Of a stretch of DNA of 64,000 bases, positions 49,599-58,515 are shown piece after piece; the stretch's first letter is position 1, and each line of letters starts with the position of its first letter. A program made the position numbers and the translations under genes. Under the pieces are notes generated by a model. That model saw nothing but the letters and a program-made list of their open reading frames with translations. It had not been told where the DNA came from and searched no databases. Source of the stretch: Bifidobacterium italicum (GTDB taxonomy: Bacteria > Actinomycetota > Actinomycetes > Actinomycetales > Bifidobacteriaceae). The stretch spans positions 18,859-82,858 of the forward strand of contig NZ_MVOG01000009.1 of the NCBI RefSeq assembly GCF_002286915.1, in the 5' to 3' direction.

Positions 49599-49920
49599 GA
49601 CGAAACGGGACGCAAACCGACCGGCTTCCGGGTGGCTTCATCGACGGCCACGACGGAACAGGACGCGGAACAACCAGTCGGCGGGAGGATCCATCGGCTC
49701 CGTCGACGAACCGGAACGCTCCGTTCTGCCCCATCGACCACCTCGACGGAGCGGGACGCAAACCGACCGATTCCCGGGTGGCTTCGTCGGAGGTGTCGAT
49801 GGATCGGGACGCTCCGCCCCGATCCATCCACCGCCTCGACGAACCGGGACGGCATCGGAGCGGTTTGCGTCCCAGTTCGTCGCCCCTTGCGATGGAGTGG
49901 GACGCAAACCGACGCCGGCG
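49599..49920. repeat. Degenerate interspersed repeat, second locus
   Basis: A block starting GACGAAACGGGACGCAAACC at 49599 recurs from 49746 as GACGGAGCGGGACGCAAACC, and both continue through a shared GGGTGGCTTC. A second block with GGACGCTCCG and a CCATC-containing end recurs near 49695 and 49795. The core CGACGAAACGGGACGC is shared with the 93-base repeats at 38430-38720. No gene was recognised in this 700-base gap upstream of malQ apart from the malQ promoter. Confidence 0.6.
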
Positions 49921-50047
49921 CCGCGCGGGCGCCTCCCTCTTCCGTCGACACCGCCCTGCAAACGTAGGCGTACATATCAAAGAAGAATCGCCGCGCCCTC
50001 AGGTCCATATCATCAAATTTTGGCTCTACAAAGCCAAACCGCCGTGT

Positions 50048-50076
50048 TTGCAAACGCTTTCAACATGCGGTATACT
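50048..50076 (+). promoter_or_regulatory. malQ promoter with overlapping LacI-type operator
   Basis: TTGCAA (50048-50053) and TATACT (50071-50076) are 17 bases apart. The LacI-like sequence TTGCAAACGCTTTCAA (50048-50063) covers the -35 box. Transcription would start near 50083, with a leader of about 137 bases. Confidence 0.68.
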
Positions 50077-50219
50077 CGGTGACAGGCGATGGTTCGTCAC
50101 CAACGAAGTATGACGTTCCGCGACCACCATCAGCAGTCGAGGAAAGCACTGGGGAGCATGAGGCCGCCGCGCATGACGCGGAGGACCTCGTCGCCCCGCG
50201 GAGAAAACAAGGAGCAACG

Positions 50220-52412
50220 ATGCCGGAACAGACCATGCAGCAGCGCGAGGAAAGCGCCGAGCGCCTCGCACGCCCCCTCATCCGATTGGCGAACATGTGG
50301 GGCATTTCCACATCGTATATCGACCAGCTCGGCACCTATGTCGAAATCGACGACGACGTCCTCGTCACCGTGCTCAAGGCGCTCGGCGTCGACGCGTCGA
50401 ACGACGAACGCGTCGACGAGGCGCTCAGGCTGCGTCTGAACGAGGAGGCCACGCGCCTCGCGCCGCCGACCGTCGTCAAGTTCATCGGTACGGACAAGGC
50501 GGTCGAGCTGCATACGCTGCACGGCGCGCCGACCGTCACCTTGATGCTCGAGGAGGGCGCGCGCGCCGACGGCGACTTCTTCACCGTCGAGCGCAAGGAC
50601 GCCGAGGCGGCGCCGGACGGCGACGTGACCGTCTATGCGCTGACACTGACCGATGCGTTGCCGATCGGCTACCACACGCTCACCGTCGAGGACGGCGATC
50701 GCCGCGCGACGGCCCATGTGATCTGCGCGCCGGCGCGTATCCCGGTGCCGCAGGCCGTGCAGGATCGCCACCGCTGGGGCTGGATGGCGCAGATGTACTC
50801 GGTGCGTTCGGCCGAGTCGTGGGGCGTCGGCGATTACGGAGACCTGAAGGAGCTCGCGACGGACGCGGCGACGAAGTCGCATGCCGACTTCATGCTCATC
50901 AATCCGATCCACGCGACGGCGCCGGTCACGCCGCTCGAGCCGTCGCCGTACCTGCCCGAGTCCCGCCGATTCCTCAACGTCACCTACATCCGCCCTCAGG
51001 ACATCCCCGAATACCGCCACCTTGAGGGCGACGACTTCGACAAGGTCGAGGCGCTGCACGCGCGCGTCGCGGCGGCGAACACCGATCCGAACCCGATGGA
51101 CATCAATGCGGCGTGGGACGCAAAGCGCGAGGCACTGCACATCGTCTTCCGGCAGGAGCGCTCGACCGAACGTCAGGCGGACTTCGACGAGTTCCGCCGG
51201 CAGGCCGGCGAGGACCTGCGCGCCTTCGCGCTGTGGTCAGTCGCGTTCCAGGTGTGGGGCGCGCCATGGAGCGCCGACAACGACTGGTTCACGAAGTACG
51301 ACCGCCACAGCCCGCAGATCGCGCAGCTCGAGAACGACTACGGCGACCTCTACGACTTCGCGTGCTGGCTGCAGTGGATCGCCGCGGAGCAGGTCGAGGC
51401 GGCGCAGCGTTCGGCGAAGGACGCCGGCATGGCGCTTGGCCTGATGCAGGACATGGCCGTAGGCGTGCACACCTACGGCTCGGACGTGTGGTGGAGCCCG
51501 GAGCGCTTCGCCGTCGGCACCGTGACCGTCGGCTGCCCGCCGGACTTCTACAACCAGCAGGGCCAAGACTGGGGCCAGCCGCCCTTCGACCCGAACTTCA
51601 TGGAATCGGACGGTTACGGCGTCTACCGCGACATGGTGCACACGATGTTCGCGCACGCCGGCGCGATCCGCATCGACCACGTCCTCGGCATGTTCCGCCT
51701 GTGGTGGATCCCGCAGGGCAAGGGGCCTCGCGGCGGCGCCTATGTGCGCTACAACTACGAGGCGATGCTCGCGATCCTCACGATCGAGGCGTCGCGGGTC
51801 GACGGCATGGTCATCGGCGAGGATCTCGGCACCGTTCCGGCCTATGCATCGCGCATCCTCGCCGAACACGGCGTCCTCGGCACGACGGTCGAATGGTTCG
51901 CGCGCGTCGACGATTCGCCGAACGCCGGCGATCCGTATGCGATGCCGGACACCTACCGCGAGTATTCGCTCGCCTCGGTCACGACGCACGACCTGCCGCC
52001 GACGGCCGGATATCTGACGTATGAGCACGTCAAGCTGCGCGAACGGCTGCATCTGCTCAGCGAACCGGTCGAGGCGTTCATGAGGTCGGCCGAGGCCGAG
52101 CAGCATGAGATGCTCAAGCTGCTCGTGACCGGCGGCTGGCTGCCACAGGCGGCGGCCGACGACGTCCCGGGCCATCTGCAGCAGATCGTCGAGGCGATGC
52201 ATGCGATGCTCAAGGACTCCCCCGCGTTGCTGATGCAGGCCGCGCTCGTCGACGGCGTCGGCGAGATGCGCACGCAGAACCAGCCCGGCACTTCGACCGA
52301 ATATCCCAATTGGCGCATTCCGCTCGCCGACGCCCGGGGCCATGTCGTTCCGACGAACGAGGTCTTCGACTCGCCGCGCGTGATGTCGCTGTCCCAGATC
52401 ATGAACCGTTAG
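50220..52412 (+). CDS. malQ: 4-alpha-glucanotransferase (GH77)
   Basis: The 730-residue product is a MalQ of the actinobacterial long type. It has an extra N-terminal domain (about 1-165) and the GH77 barrel, with WMAQMYSVRSAESWGVGDYG, SPYLPESRRFLN, MQDMAVGVH, the nucleophile Asp486 in IRIDHVLGMFRLWWIP, VIGEDLG and TTHDLPPTAGY. It disproportionates maltooligosaccharides so that they can be used by phosphorylase and glucosidases. CAAGGAGC precedes the ATG. It stands alone, ended by a strong terminator. Confidence 0.95.
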   Translation: MPEQTMQQREESAERLARPLIRLANMWGISTSYIDQLGTYVEIDDDVLVTVLKALGVDASNDERVDEALRLRLNEEATRLAPPTVVKFIGTDKAVELHTLHGAPTVTLMLEEGARADGDFFTVERKDAEAAPDGDVTVYALTLTDALPIGYHTLTVEDGDRRATAHVICAPARIPVPQAVQDRHRWGWMAQMYSVRSAESWGVGDYGDLKELATDAATKSHADFMLINPIHATAPVTPLEPSPYLPESRRFLNVTYIRPQDIPEYRHLEGDDFDKVEALHARVAAANTDPNPMDINAAWDAKREALHIVFRQERSTERQADFDEFRRQAGEDLRAFALWSVAFQVWGAPWSADNDWFTKYDRHSPQIAQLENDYGDLYDFACWLQWIAAEQVEAAQRSAKDAGMALGLMQDMAVGVHTYGSDVWWSPERFAVGTVTVGCPPDFYNQQGQDWGQPPFDPNFMESDGYGVYRDMVHTMFAHAGAIRIDHVLGMFRLWWIPQGKGPRGGAYVRYNYEAMLAILTIEASRVDGMVIGEDLGTVPAYASRILAEHGVLGTTVEWFARVDDSPNAGDPYAMPDTYREYSLASVTTHDLPPTAGYLTYEHVKLRERLHLLSEPVEAFMRSAEAEQHEMLKLLVTGGWLPQAAADDVPGHLQQIVEAMHAMLKDSPALLMQAALVDGVGEMRTQNQPGTSTEYPNWRIPLADARGHVVPTNEVFDSPRVMSLSQIMNR

Positions 52413-52440
52413 TTTTTTCGACCTCTCTCTAACGGTTCAG

Positions 52441-52478
52441 CCATGAAGGGCCTCCCGACGACGGGAGGCCCTTCATGG
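52441..52478 (+). terminator. Terminator of malQ
   Basis: A 17-base-pair perfect stem (CCATGAAGGGCCTCCCG with its complement) with a four-base loop is followed by TTTATAA. Confidence 0.85.
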
Positions 52479-52511
52479 TTTATAAGCCGCGCATGGCGTG
52501 CCGGCGGCCGT

Positions 52512-53165
52512 TCACTGATGCTTCTTGACGCTCCAAGTGTCCTCCTGGACATGCGTCGAGAACGATTGCCCCGTGTATCTGCGCAGCACATACTCCTGGA
52601 TCGGCACATGCAGCGACAGCAGCGAGCCGTAGCCGAGCACGGCGAGCAGGAACAGCATCTGCGGCAGCTTGAACCACAGATAGACGAAGAGGCCGCAGTA
52701 GACGGCGTCGATCACGGCGAGCGCGAGCGTCGCCGGGAAGTAGGTGACGCCGAAGACGTAGGCGTTCACGATCGTGCGCGCCGGCGGGTTCTCGAAGCGC
52801 GCCTGCAGCGCGAACACCCATTCGAAGCCGATGATCCACAGGATCGTCAATGCGATCTTCGGGATGAGCAGCGGCGTGATCTGCAGCACGATCCAGCTGT
52901 AGGCGAGTGCGGCGCCGAACAGCAGATAGACGGCCCACAGGATCGTCGCACGGGCGAAGTTCTCCTTGAACGCGGCGAAGTAGTTCCGCGTGACGTGACC
53001 CTGGCCGATGAGCATCTTGCGCGACGCCGTCTGGCCGGCGGACAACGCGGCGCCGATCGTCACGATCGGGATGCTCGTGACGAGCATCAGCAGATTGATG
53101 ATGATCGCATCGGTGAAGTTGTTCCACGCCTGCATGAATTTCGAATCCGGGGAAAGCCAGTTCAT
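52512..53165 (-). CDS. YesL-like (DUF624) membrane protein
   Basis: The 217-residue protein has five or so hydrophobic helices. It begins KFMQAWNNFTDAIIINLLML, VTSIPIVTIGAALSAG, the usual start of YesL proteins, and continues with FKENFARATILW. YesL genes commonly accompany binding-protein ABC importers for oligosaccharides, as here. The molecular role is unknown. It lies downstream of the permease pair but beyond two hairpins. Confidence 0.85.
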   Translation of the reverse strand: MNWLSPDSKFMQAWNNFTDAIIINLLMLVTSIPIVTIGAALSAGQTASRKMLIGQGHVTRNYFAAFKENFARATILWAVYLLFGAALAYSWIVLQITPLLIPKIALTILWIIGFEWVFALQARFENPPARTIVNAYVFGVTYFPATLALAVIDAVYCGLFVYLWFKLPQMLFLLAVLGYGSLLSLHVPIQEYVLRRYTGQSFSTHVQEDTWSVKKHQ

Positions 53166-53238
53166 GTACGCTCCTGCCTGTCTCGCATGCTCCGTCCGAG
53201 CTTAGTGCGGACAGCTGATTTCATCGTCCGCCCCATAA

Positions 53239-53297
53239 CACGAAGGCCGGGTGCCGCGGCGCCCCCGGAGGGGAAGCCGCGGCACCCGGCCTTCGTG
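53239..53297 (-). terminator. Strong hairpin upstream of the yesL-like gene
   Basis: A 22-base-pair perfect stem (53239-53260 with 53276-53297) has a 15-base loop. It lies in the gene-free 293 bases between the permease gene and the YesL-like gene. Confidence 0.75.
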
Positions 53298-53417
53298 TTG
53301 ATTGATGGTGGGGAAGATCGGCCCTTGACGGCACCGCCTCCGGCCTTGCAAATACTGACCGGCCTACGGCCGGACCCAAACCCGCCCTCGCGGCACAGCC
53401 GCTCGGACCGGCACCTG

Positions 53418-53442
53418 AAAACAGCGCACCGCGCTGTTTTCC
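53418..53442 (-). terminator. Terminator of the second permease pair
   Basis: GAAAACAGCGC and GCGCTGTTTTC form an 11-base-pair stem with a three-base loop, 17 bases after the permease stop. The stem's own A/T edge supplies a T-run on either strand. Confidence 0.7.
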
Positions 53443-53458
53443 AAGGGCTGACTCAACG

Positions 53459-54298
53459 TCAGCCCTTGACGGCACCGGCCATGACACCCTTGACGATGTA
53501 CTTCTGGCACAGGATGTAGAAGAGGATGATCGGGATGATCGCGAGCACGAGGCATGCCATCATCGCGCCCATGTCCACGGAACCGTAGCCGCCCTTGAGG
53601 TACTGGATCGACACGGAGATCGTCTTGTATTTGTTCAGGTCGAGCGTCAGATACGGCAGCAGGTAGTCGTTCCAGACCCACATCGCCTCAAGGATCGCCA
53701 CAGAGATGATCGACGGCTTCATGATCGGCACGACGACCTGGAAGAAGATGCGCGGGACGGACGCGCCGTCGATCATCGCGGATTCCTCGAGCGACTGCGG
53801 GATGCCCTTGACGACGCCGGTGAAGATGAACACGGCGAGGCCGGCGCCGAAGCCGAGGTAGATGATGCACAGGCCCCACGGCGTGTTCAGGCCGAGGCGG
53901 TCGGCGAGCCACGAGAGCGTGAACATCAGCATCTGGAACGGCACGATCATGTTGAACAGGAACAGGATGTACAGCGCCTTGGCGGCCCAGTTGTTGACGC
54001 GCACGATCCACCATGCGCACATCGACGTGCACAGCAGGATCAGCAGCACGGAGCCGACGGTCACGATGACGGTCCAGCCGAAGCTCGCGAAGAAGTTCGT
54101 CTGCTCGATTCCACGCACATAGTTGTCCCATCCGGCGAAGGTGTCGCCCGCCGGGAAGGAGAAAGCGTTGTCGCTGATGTACGCCTTCTGCTTGAAGGAG
54201 TTGATGATGACCAGGAAGATCGGGAAGACCCAGGCAATCGAGATCATCGAGAAGAACAGGGTCCACAGACCACTGTGCTTAGCCTTTTCGCCGTTCAT
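53459..54298 (-). CDS. Oligosaccharide ABC transporter permease (MalG-type), second system
   Basis: The product is 279 residues with six membrane helices and the EAA loop SLEESAMIDGASVPRIFFQV. The ATG overlaps the stop of the upstream permease (ATGA). Together with that permease and the binding protein at 56968 it forms a second complete alpha-glucoside-type importer. As with the other importers in the window, the ATPase is not encoded here. Confidence 0.9.
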   Translation of the reverse strand: MNGEKAKHSGLWTLFFSMISIAWVFPIFLVIINSFKQKAYISDNAFSFPAGDTFAGWDNYVRGIEQTNFFASFGWTVIVTVGSVLLILLCTSMCAWWIVRVNNWAAKALYILFLFNMIVPFQMLMFTLSWLADRLGLNTPWGLCIIYLGFGAGLAVFIFTGVVKGIPQSLEESAMIDGASVPRIFFQVVVPIMKPSIISVAILEAMWVWNDYLLPYLTLDLNKYKTISVSIQYLKGGYGSVDMGAMMACLVLAIIPIILFYILCQKYIVKGVMAGAVKG

Positions 54299-55149
54299 GC
54301 CTCGACCTCCTTGGACGTGGTGAGCTTGTTCTGCAGCAGCGAGACGATCGCCACCAGGATGAAGAAGAGCACGGCCTTGGCCTGGCCGACGCCCTCGAAG
54401 CCGACACGTCCGTAGAACGTGTTCGTGATGTTGAGCGCCAGACCCTCGGACATGCGGCTCGGAGCGCCGTTCGTCAGCGCGAGGTTCTGGTCGAAGAGCT
54501 TGAAGCCGTTCGTGACGGTCAGGAACGAGCAGACGGTGATCGACGGCATCATCAGCGGGATGATGATCTTGAACATCGTCTGGCGGCCGTTCGCGCCGTC
54601 CACCGAAGCCGCCTCGAGCACGTCGGTCGGCAGCGACTGCATGCCTGCGATGTAGATGATCATCATGTAGCCGATCTGCTGCCAGCACACGAGGATGACG
54701 AGACCCCAGAAGCCGTATTTCTGGTCGAAGGTCAACGATTTCGACCAATGGGCGAGCACGCCGTTGAGCAGCAGCATCCAGATGTAGCCAAGGATGATGC
54801 CGCCGATGAGGTTCGGCATGAAGAAGACCGAACGGAACAGGTTGGAGCCCCGGATCGACTTCGTCAGCATGTACGCGATCGCGAAGGCGACGACGTTGAT
54901 GATGATCGTCGTGACGATCGTGAGCAATGTGGAGAACAGCAGCGCGTGCAGGAAGGTCTTGTCCTGCAACGCCTTCGCGTAGTTCTTGAAACCGACGAAC
55001 TGCGCGTCGGTGACCGTCGTGAACTCACAGAAGCTCAGATAGATGCCATAGATGAACGGCACCACGAAGCCGATGATGAATGCGGCGAATGTCGGAAGCA
55101 CAAATAACGCCCACCAACGGCGTATCGCCTTACCGGCCATACTGATCAT
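54295..55149 (-). CDS. Oligosaccharide ABC transporter permease (MalF-type), second system
   Basis: The product is 284 residues with six helices and the EAA loop DVLEAASVDGANGRQTMFKI. GGAAAG lies nine bases before the ATG at 55149; a second Met three codons on is possible. It is transcribed from a LacI-controlled promoter of its own, apart from its presumed binding protein at 56968, with the second lacI gene lying between them. Confidence 0.9.
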   Translation of the reverse strand: MISMAGKAIRRWWALFVLPTFAAFIIGFVVPFIYGIYLSFCEFTTVTDAQFVGFKNYAKALQDKTFLHALLFSTLLTIVTTIIINVVAFAIAYMLTKSIRGSNLFRSVFFMPNLIGGIILGYIWMLLLNGVLAHWSKSLTFDQKYGFWGLVILVCWQQIGYMMIIYIAGMQSLPTDVLEAASVDGANGRQTMFKIIIPLMMPSITVCSFLTVTNGFKLFDQNLALTNGAPSRMSEGLALNITNTFYGRVGFEGVGQAKAVLFFILVAIVSLLQNKLTTSKEVEA

Positions 55150-55274
55150 AGTATGCCTACTTTCCTCGTTCTTTCCTGTGCATACTCCTGCGTATGCGCT
55201 CTATCCCTTGCCTTCGGCCGCTCCGGCTGCGCGCCGGCACGTCCTCGCCTCCGGCCATGCGGATGACAGTGCCC

Positions 55275-55312
55275 ACTGTAACAGCGATGCAGAGCACTGT
55301 CAAACGTTTACA
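55275..55312 (-). promoter_or_regulatory. Promoter of the second permease pair with LacI operator
   Basis: On the minus strand a perfect TTGACA (55303-55298) and TACAGT (55280-55275) are 17 bases apart. The palindrome-like TGTCAAACGTTTACA (55298-55312) overlaps the -35 box. Confidence 0.75.
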
Positions 55313-55411
55313 TTTTTGCGTGTCTCAAGCGCGGCCACCTCCGACGCCCGTCAATCGACCCCCGACGATGAATCGCTGGAAGTTCGCCGTTCTTGCTGGA
55401 GCATGATATAC

Positions 55412-55451
55412 TGCAAACGTTTGTGAAATCCATCTTGCACAAACGTTTGCA
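55412..55451 (+). promoter_or_regulatory. Two LacI-type operators upstream of lacI
   Basis: TGCAAACGTTTGTG (55412-55425) and a site centred on the perfect palindrome CAAACGTTTG (55440-55449) lie 28 bases apart, ending 48 bases before the lacI start. A TATACT at 55407-55412 directly adjoins the first. This fits autoregulation. Confidence 0.75.
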
Positions 55452-55498
55452 CATCGGTCACCGCCACCGAATCGTTCTTCAATGTCGAAGGAGCCGAG

Positions 55499-56515
55499 AT
55501 GAGCACGAGTATCCAGGACGTCGCGCGCGCCGCCAACGTATCGATCTCCACGGTGTCGCGTTCCTTCACGCGTCCGGAGCTGGTCTCGAAGGCCACCCGC
55601 GAGAAGGTGCTGCGCATCGCCGAGGAGCTCAACTTCTCGACCTCCCGCTCGGCGGTCGCGCTGAAGACCGGCCGCGCTTTGCGCATCGCGCTGCTCGTGA
55701 GCGACCATCTGCGGCTGTGGTTCAGCGCGTCCGTCATCGAGGGCCTCAATCAGGTGCTGCACGCCGAAGGCTACGACCTGTCGATCTTCCAGATCTCGAG
55801 CATCGAGGAACGCAAGGAGTTCTTCGAGATGCTGCCGGTGCGCCGCAACGCGGACGCCGTCATCGTCGTCTCATTCGACATCGACAGCCAGGAGATCGCG
55901 CAGCTCAACTCGATCCATGTGCCGATCATCGGCATCAACTCGGTGCTGCCTCAGGAACGAGGATTCTCGGCGTCGGTGAACATCGACGACGAGCAGGGGT
56001 CGATCCTCGCCGCACGGCATCTCATCGCCCTCGGCCACCGCGACATCGCCTATGTGCGTTCCAACCGCGACGTCTCGCTGCACTTCAGCGTGCAGCAACG
56101 TTTCGACTCATTCATCGAATGCTGCAGCCACGCCGGCGTCTCGCCGCATGTCATCGTCGCCGAGGAATCGGAGAACCGCATCGCCGAGGTCGTCACGCAG
56201 CTGCTCAGCCTCGAACGCATGCCGACGGCCGTCGCCTGCCAGGAGGACGGCATCGCGATCCCGCTCATCTTCCAGCTGATGCGCGGCGGCTTCTCAGTGC
56301 CCGGGCAAATCTCCGTCATCGGCTATGACAACAGCACCTATGCCAGCGACATCGGCCTGACGACGATCTCGCAGGACCCGGTGCTCATGGCGCGCAAGGC
56401 CGCCGAGATGACGCTTGCGCTCATCGACGGCGAGACGCCCGAGCAGTTGTATGTCACCGAACCGGCGCGGCTCGTCATCCGCTCGTCGACCGGTCCGGCG
56501 GCGCCGCGCCCCTGA
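55499..56515 (+). CDS. LacI-family repressor, second copy
   Basis: The 338-residue product has the helix-turn-helix IQDVARAANVSISTVSRSFT, RPELVSKATREKV and an effector domain (about 60-330). It is a clear paralogue of the protein at 38989, with nearly the same reading helix. It lies between the second permease pair and its binding-protein gene. CAAACGTTTG operators flank all of these, so it is the probable local repressor, released by a maltooligosaccharide or glucose signal. AAGGAG precedes the ATG. Confidence 0.88.
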   Translation: MSTSIQDVARAANVSISTVSRSFTRPELVSKATREKVLRIAEELNFSTSRSAVALKTGRALRIALLVSDHLRLWFSASVIEGLNQVLHAEGYDLSIFQISSIEERKEFFEMLPVRRNADAVIVVSFDIDSQEIAQLNSIHVPIIGINSVLPQERGFSASVNIDDEQGSILAARHLIALGHRDIAYVRSNRDVSLHFSVQQRFDSFIECCSHAGVSPHVIVAEESENRIAEVVTQLLSLERMPTAVACQEDGIAIPLIFQLMRGGFSVPGQISVIGYDNSTYASDIGLTTISQDPVLMARKAAEMTLALIDGETPEQLYVTEPARLVIRSSTGPAAPRP

Positions 56516-56538
56516 CGACGGGGCCGTCCCGCGACCAC

Positions 56539-56575
56539 GCAAAAGGCCACGATGATGTTCATCGTGGCCTTTTGC
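56539..56575 (+). terminator. Terminator of the second lacI gene
   Basis: A 17-base-pair perfect stem (GCAAAAGGCCACGATGA with its complement) with a three-base loop and TTTT within the right arm follows the stop by 23 bases. Confidence 0.85.
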
Positions 56576-56606
56576 GTTGCACCCGCAGCCCTTGCACCGA
56601 TGGTGC

Positions 56607-56642
56607 CGCCCCGCACGCCCCGCACGCCCCGCACGCCCCGCA
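56607..56642. repeat. Nine-base tandem repeat, four copies
   Basis: CGCCCCGCA is repeated four times without change. It lies in the gene-free stretch between lacI and the binding-protein gene, so it is not part of a supported coding frame. Confidence 0.8.
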
Positions 56643-56669
56643 GCGTCGCCGGACGGCGATGCCCGAAAA

Positions 56670-56712
56670 CGCAAACGTGGGACGCCGCACGATGCGGCAT
56701 CCCACGTTTGCG
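56670..56712. terminator. Large hairpin containing half LacI sites
   Basis: CGCAAACGTGGGA pairs with TCCCACGTTTGCG, with an inner GCCGCA/TGCGGC stem. Each outer arm contains GCAAACG, so it could be a terminator or a looped operator; no T-run follows. Confidence 0.5.
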
Positions 56713-56744
56713 CAGAAGGATCCAGAGGAAGAAAAGAAAAACAG

Positions 56745-56890
56745 TGTTCAGTTATCGATGTTCAGTTATCGTCGACCGTGGTCGGGGGGCGTCGCGCGGC
56801 CGCCATGCGGAAGCCGCCGCCCATGCGGGCGTCCACAGGTCAGAGAGGTGCGGCCATGCGACGTTGTTCGGTTATACGTTGTTCGGTTAT
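56745..56890. repeat. Two pairs of short tandem duplications sharing a core
   Basis: TGTTCAGTTATCG occurs twice with a 14-base period (56745-56772), and ACGTTGTTCGGTTAT occurs twice with a 15-base period (56861-56890). All four copies share TGTTC(A/G)GTTAT. No gene is seen between 56713 and 56933. Confidence 0.7.
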
Positions 56891-56933
56891 CGGCCGTCGG
56901 CGATCATCGGATGACGATGACCGCCGATGGATC

Positions 56934-56961
56934 GGGACGGCCGCGGAACCGCAGCCGTCCC
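56934..56961 (-). terminator. Hairpin after the second binding-protein gene
   Basis: GGGACGGC and GCCGTCCC pair around a 12-base loop, seven bases beyond the binding-protein stop on the minus strand. No T-run follows. Confidence 0.5.
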
Positions 56962-56967
56962 ATCGAC

Positions 56968-58296
56968 TCAGTGCGTCGCCTGGTACTCGGTCGCCCAGTT
57001 GTTGACGAAGGCGTCCACGACGGCGTTCCAGTCGCCGGTGCCCTGCGCGTAGGCGAGCATCGCCTGGCCGAGGACGTTCTTGTACTCCTCGGACGGCATC
57101 ATCGAGAAGTCCCAAGCGACCTGCGTCAGGTCCTTGTTCTGGATGCTGGCGTTCGCATCGGCGATCAGCGGGTTCGAGGTCTTGACGTCATTGAAGGTCG
57201 AGAACGGCGTGGTGAAGCCCATGTCCTCGCTCATCGCCTTCTTGCCGTCTTCGGAGGTGATGACCCACTCGAGGAACTCCTGCGAGGCCTTCTGGTCAGC
57301 CTCGGAAGCCTTCGAGTTGATGCACCAGTAGTTCTCGGAGCCGGTCGCGAGGCCCTCGGTCTTGTCGTCGACGCCGATGTAGATCGGGAGCATGCCGACG
57401 GAGGAATCCTTCATGCCGGCCTTCTGCAGATCGCTCCACGCCCAGGTGCCGTTCTGGTAGAAGGCGGCCTTGCCGAGCGCGAACTCGGAGTTCGCGTCAT
57501 CGCCGGTCTTCGAGCTCAGCTGGGTCTTCTCGGTCGTGGAATCGGTGATGTACAGGTCGAAGATGTTCTTGAAGTTGTCCATGTACATGTCCTTGATGGA
57601 CGCCGGCGGAGCGGTGATGTCGTCCTTCTTGAACTGGTAGTACAGCGGGATGTTCGCCAGATGCGTCTTGAAACGCCAGTCGGAGCTGGAATCGAAGCCG
57701 GCCGACGTGAAGGCGCCCTCGATGCCGAGGTCCTTCTTACGCTTCTGCATGTCGTCGGCGACCTTCTTCAGCGTGTCGAAGTCCTTGATCTCATCGGCGG
57801 ATTTGATGACGGCGCCGTCGAGCTTGGTGTACTTCGCGACGATGTCCTTGTTGTAGATGATGCCGTAGGACTCGATGACGTACGGCACGCCGACGATCTT
57901 GTCGCCGTCGGTGAGCGCGAGGCTCTGGTCGTTCATGTCCTTGTAGATCGCGGTGTCCTTGAGGTCCGCGGTGTAGCCCTTCCAGCTCTGGTAGCCGACC
58001 GGGCCGTTGACCTGGAAGATCGTCGGAGCCTCGCTCTTGGCGAGTTCGGACTTGAGCTGCTGCTCGTAGGTGCCGGAGGCGGCCGTCTGGACCTTGACCT
58101 TGACGCCCTTCTCCTTCTCATACTTCGCGGCGAGCGCGGTCCACTGGTCCGCGGCTTCCGGCTTGAAGTTCAGGAAGTAGACGCTGCCCTTGCCGTCGCC
58201 GGACGAGCTGGAGCTTCCGCCGCCGCATGCGGCGAGCGGCACGACCATAGCGGCCGCAGCGAGCAGACCCACGGTTGTCTTCATCGTACGATTCAT
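56968..58296 (-). CDS. Oligosaccharide solute-binding lipoprotein, second system
   Basis: The 442-residue product has a lipoprotein leader with lipobox LAAC (Cys24) and a family-1 binding fold. It shows ALAAKYEKEKGVKVKVQTAA, PTIFQVNGPVGYQSWKGY, GVPYVIESYGIIYNKDIV and AAFYQNGTWAWSDLQ. These resemble binding proteins for alpha-glucosides or maltose. The ATG at 58296 follows GAAAGG. It is separated from its presumed permeases by the lacI gene and has its own promoter with LacI sites. Confidence 0.88.
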   Translation of the reverse strand: MNRTMKTTVGLLAAAAMVVPLAACGGGSSSSSGDGKGSVYFLNFKPEAADQWTALAAKYEKEKGVKVKVQTAASGTYEQQLKSELAKSEAPTIFQVNGPVGYQSWKGYTADLKDTAIYKDMNDQSLALTDGDKIVGVPYVIESYGIIYNKDIVAKYTKLDGAVIKSADEIKDFDTLKKVADDMQKRKKDLGIEGAFTSAGFDSSSDWRFKTHLANIPLYYQFKKDDITAPPASIKDMYMDNFKNIFDLYITDSTTEKTQLSSKTGDDANSEFALGKAAFYQNGTWAWSDLQKAGMKDSSVGMLPIYIGVDDKTEGLATGSENYWCINSKASEADQKASQEFLEWVITSEDGKKAMSEDMGFTTPFSTFNDVKTSNPLIADANASIQNKDLTQVAWDFSMMPSEEYKNVLGQAMLAYAQGTGDWNAVVDAFVNNWATEYQATH

Positions 58297-58388
58297 CTTC
58301 GAACCTTTCTCTGTACGCCCTGTTGGGCGCTGCACCCTCACGGTGCACGTTAAGAAGTCTCTTTCCTCGACAACTTCTTTCATCGACC

Positions 58389-58426
58389 ATTGTGCACCAT
58401 AAATGCAAAAAGTGCAAACGTAGGCA
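58389..58426 (-). promoter_or_regulatory. Promoter of the second binding-protein gene with LacI half-site
   Basis: On the minus strand TTGCAC (58417-58412) and CACAAT (58394-58389) are 17 bases apart. TGCAAACGTAGGCA (58413-58426) overlaps the -35 box and keeps one good LacI half. Confidence 0.55.
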
Positions 58427-58515
58427 CGCCGAATGGCGGCGTTCCCGTCGATTTCGTCAACGCTCACGCCGCAAAAATACCGCTTTTCCACTGTTTCACG
58501 ACGTTTCACCATTGA

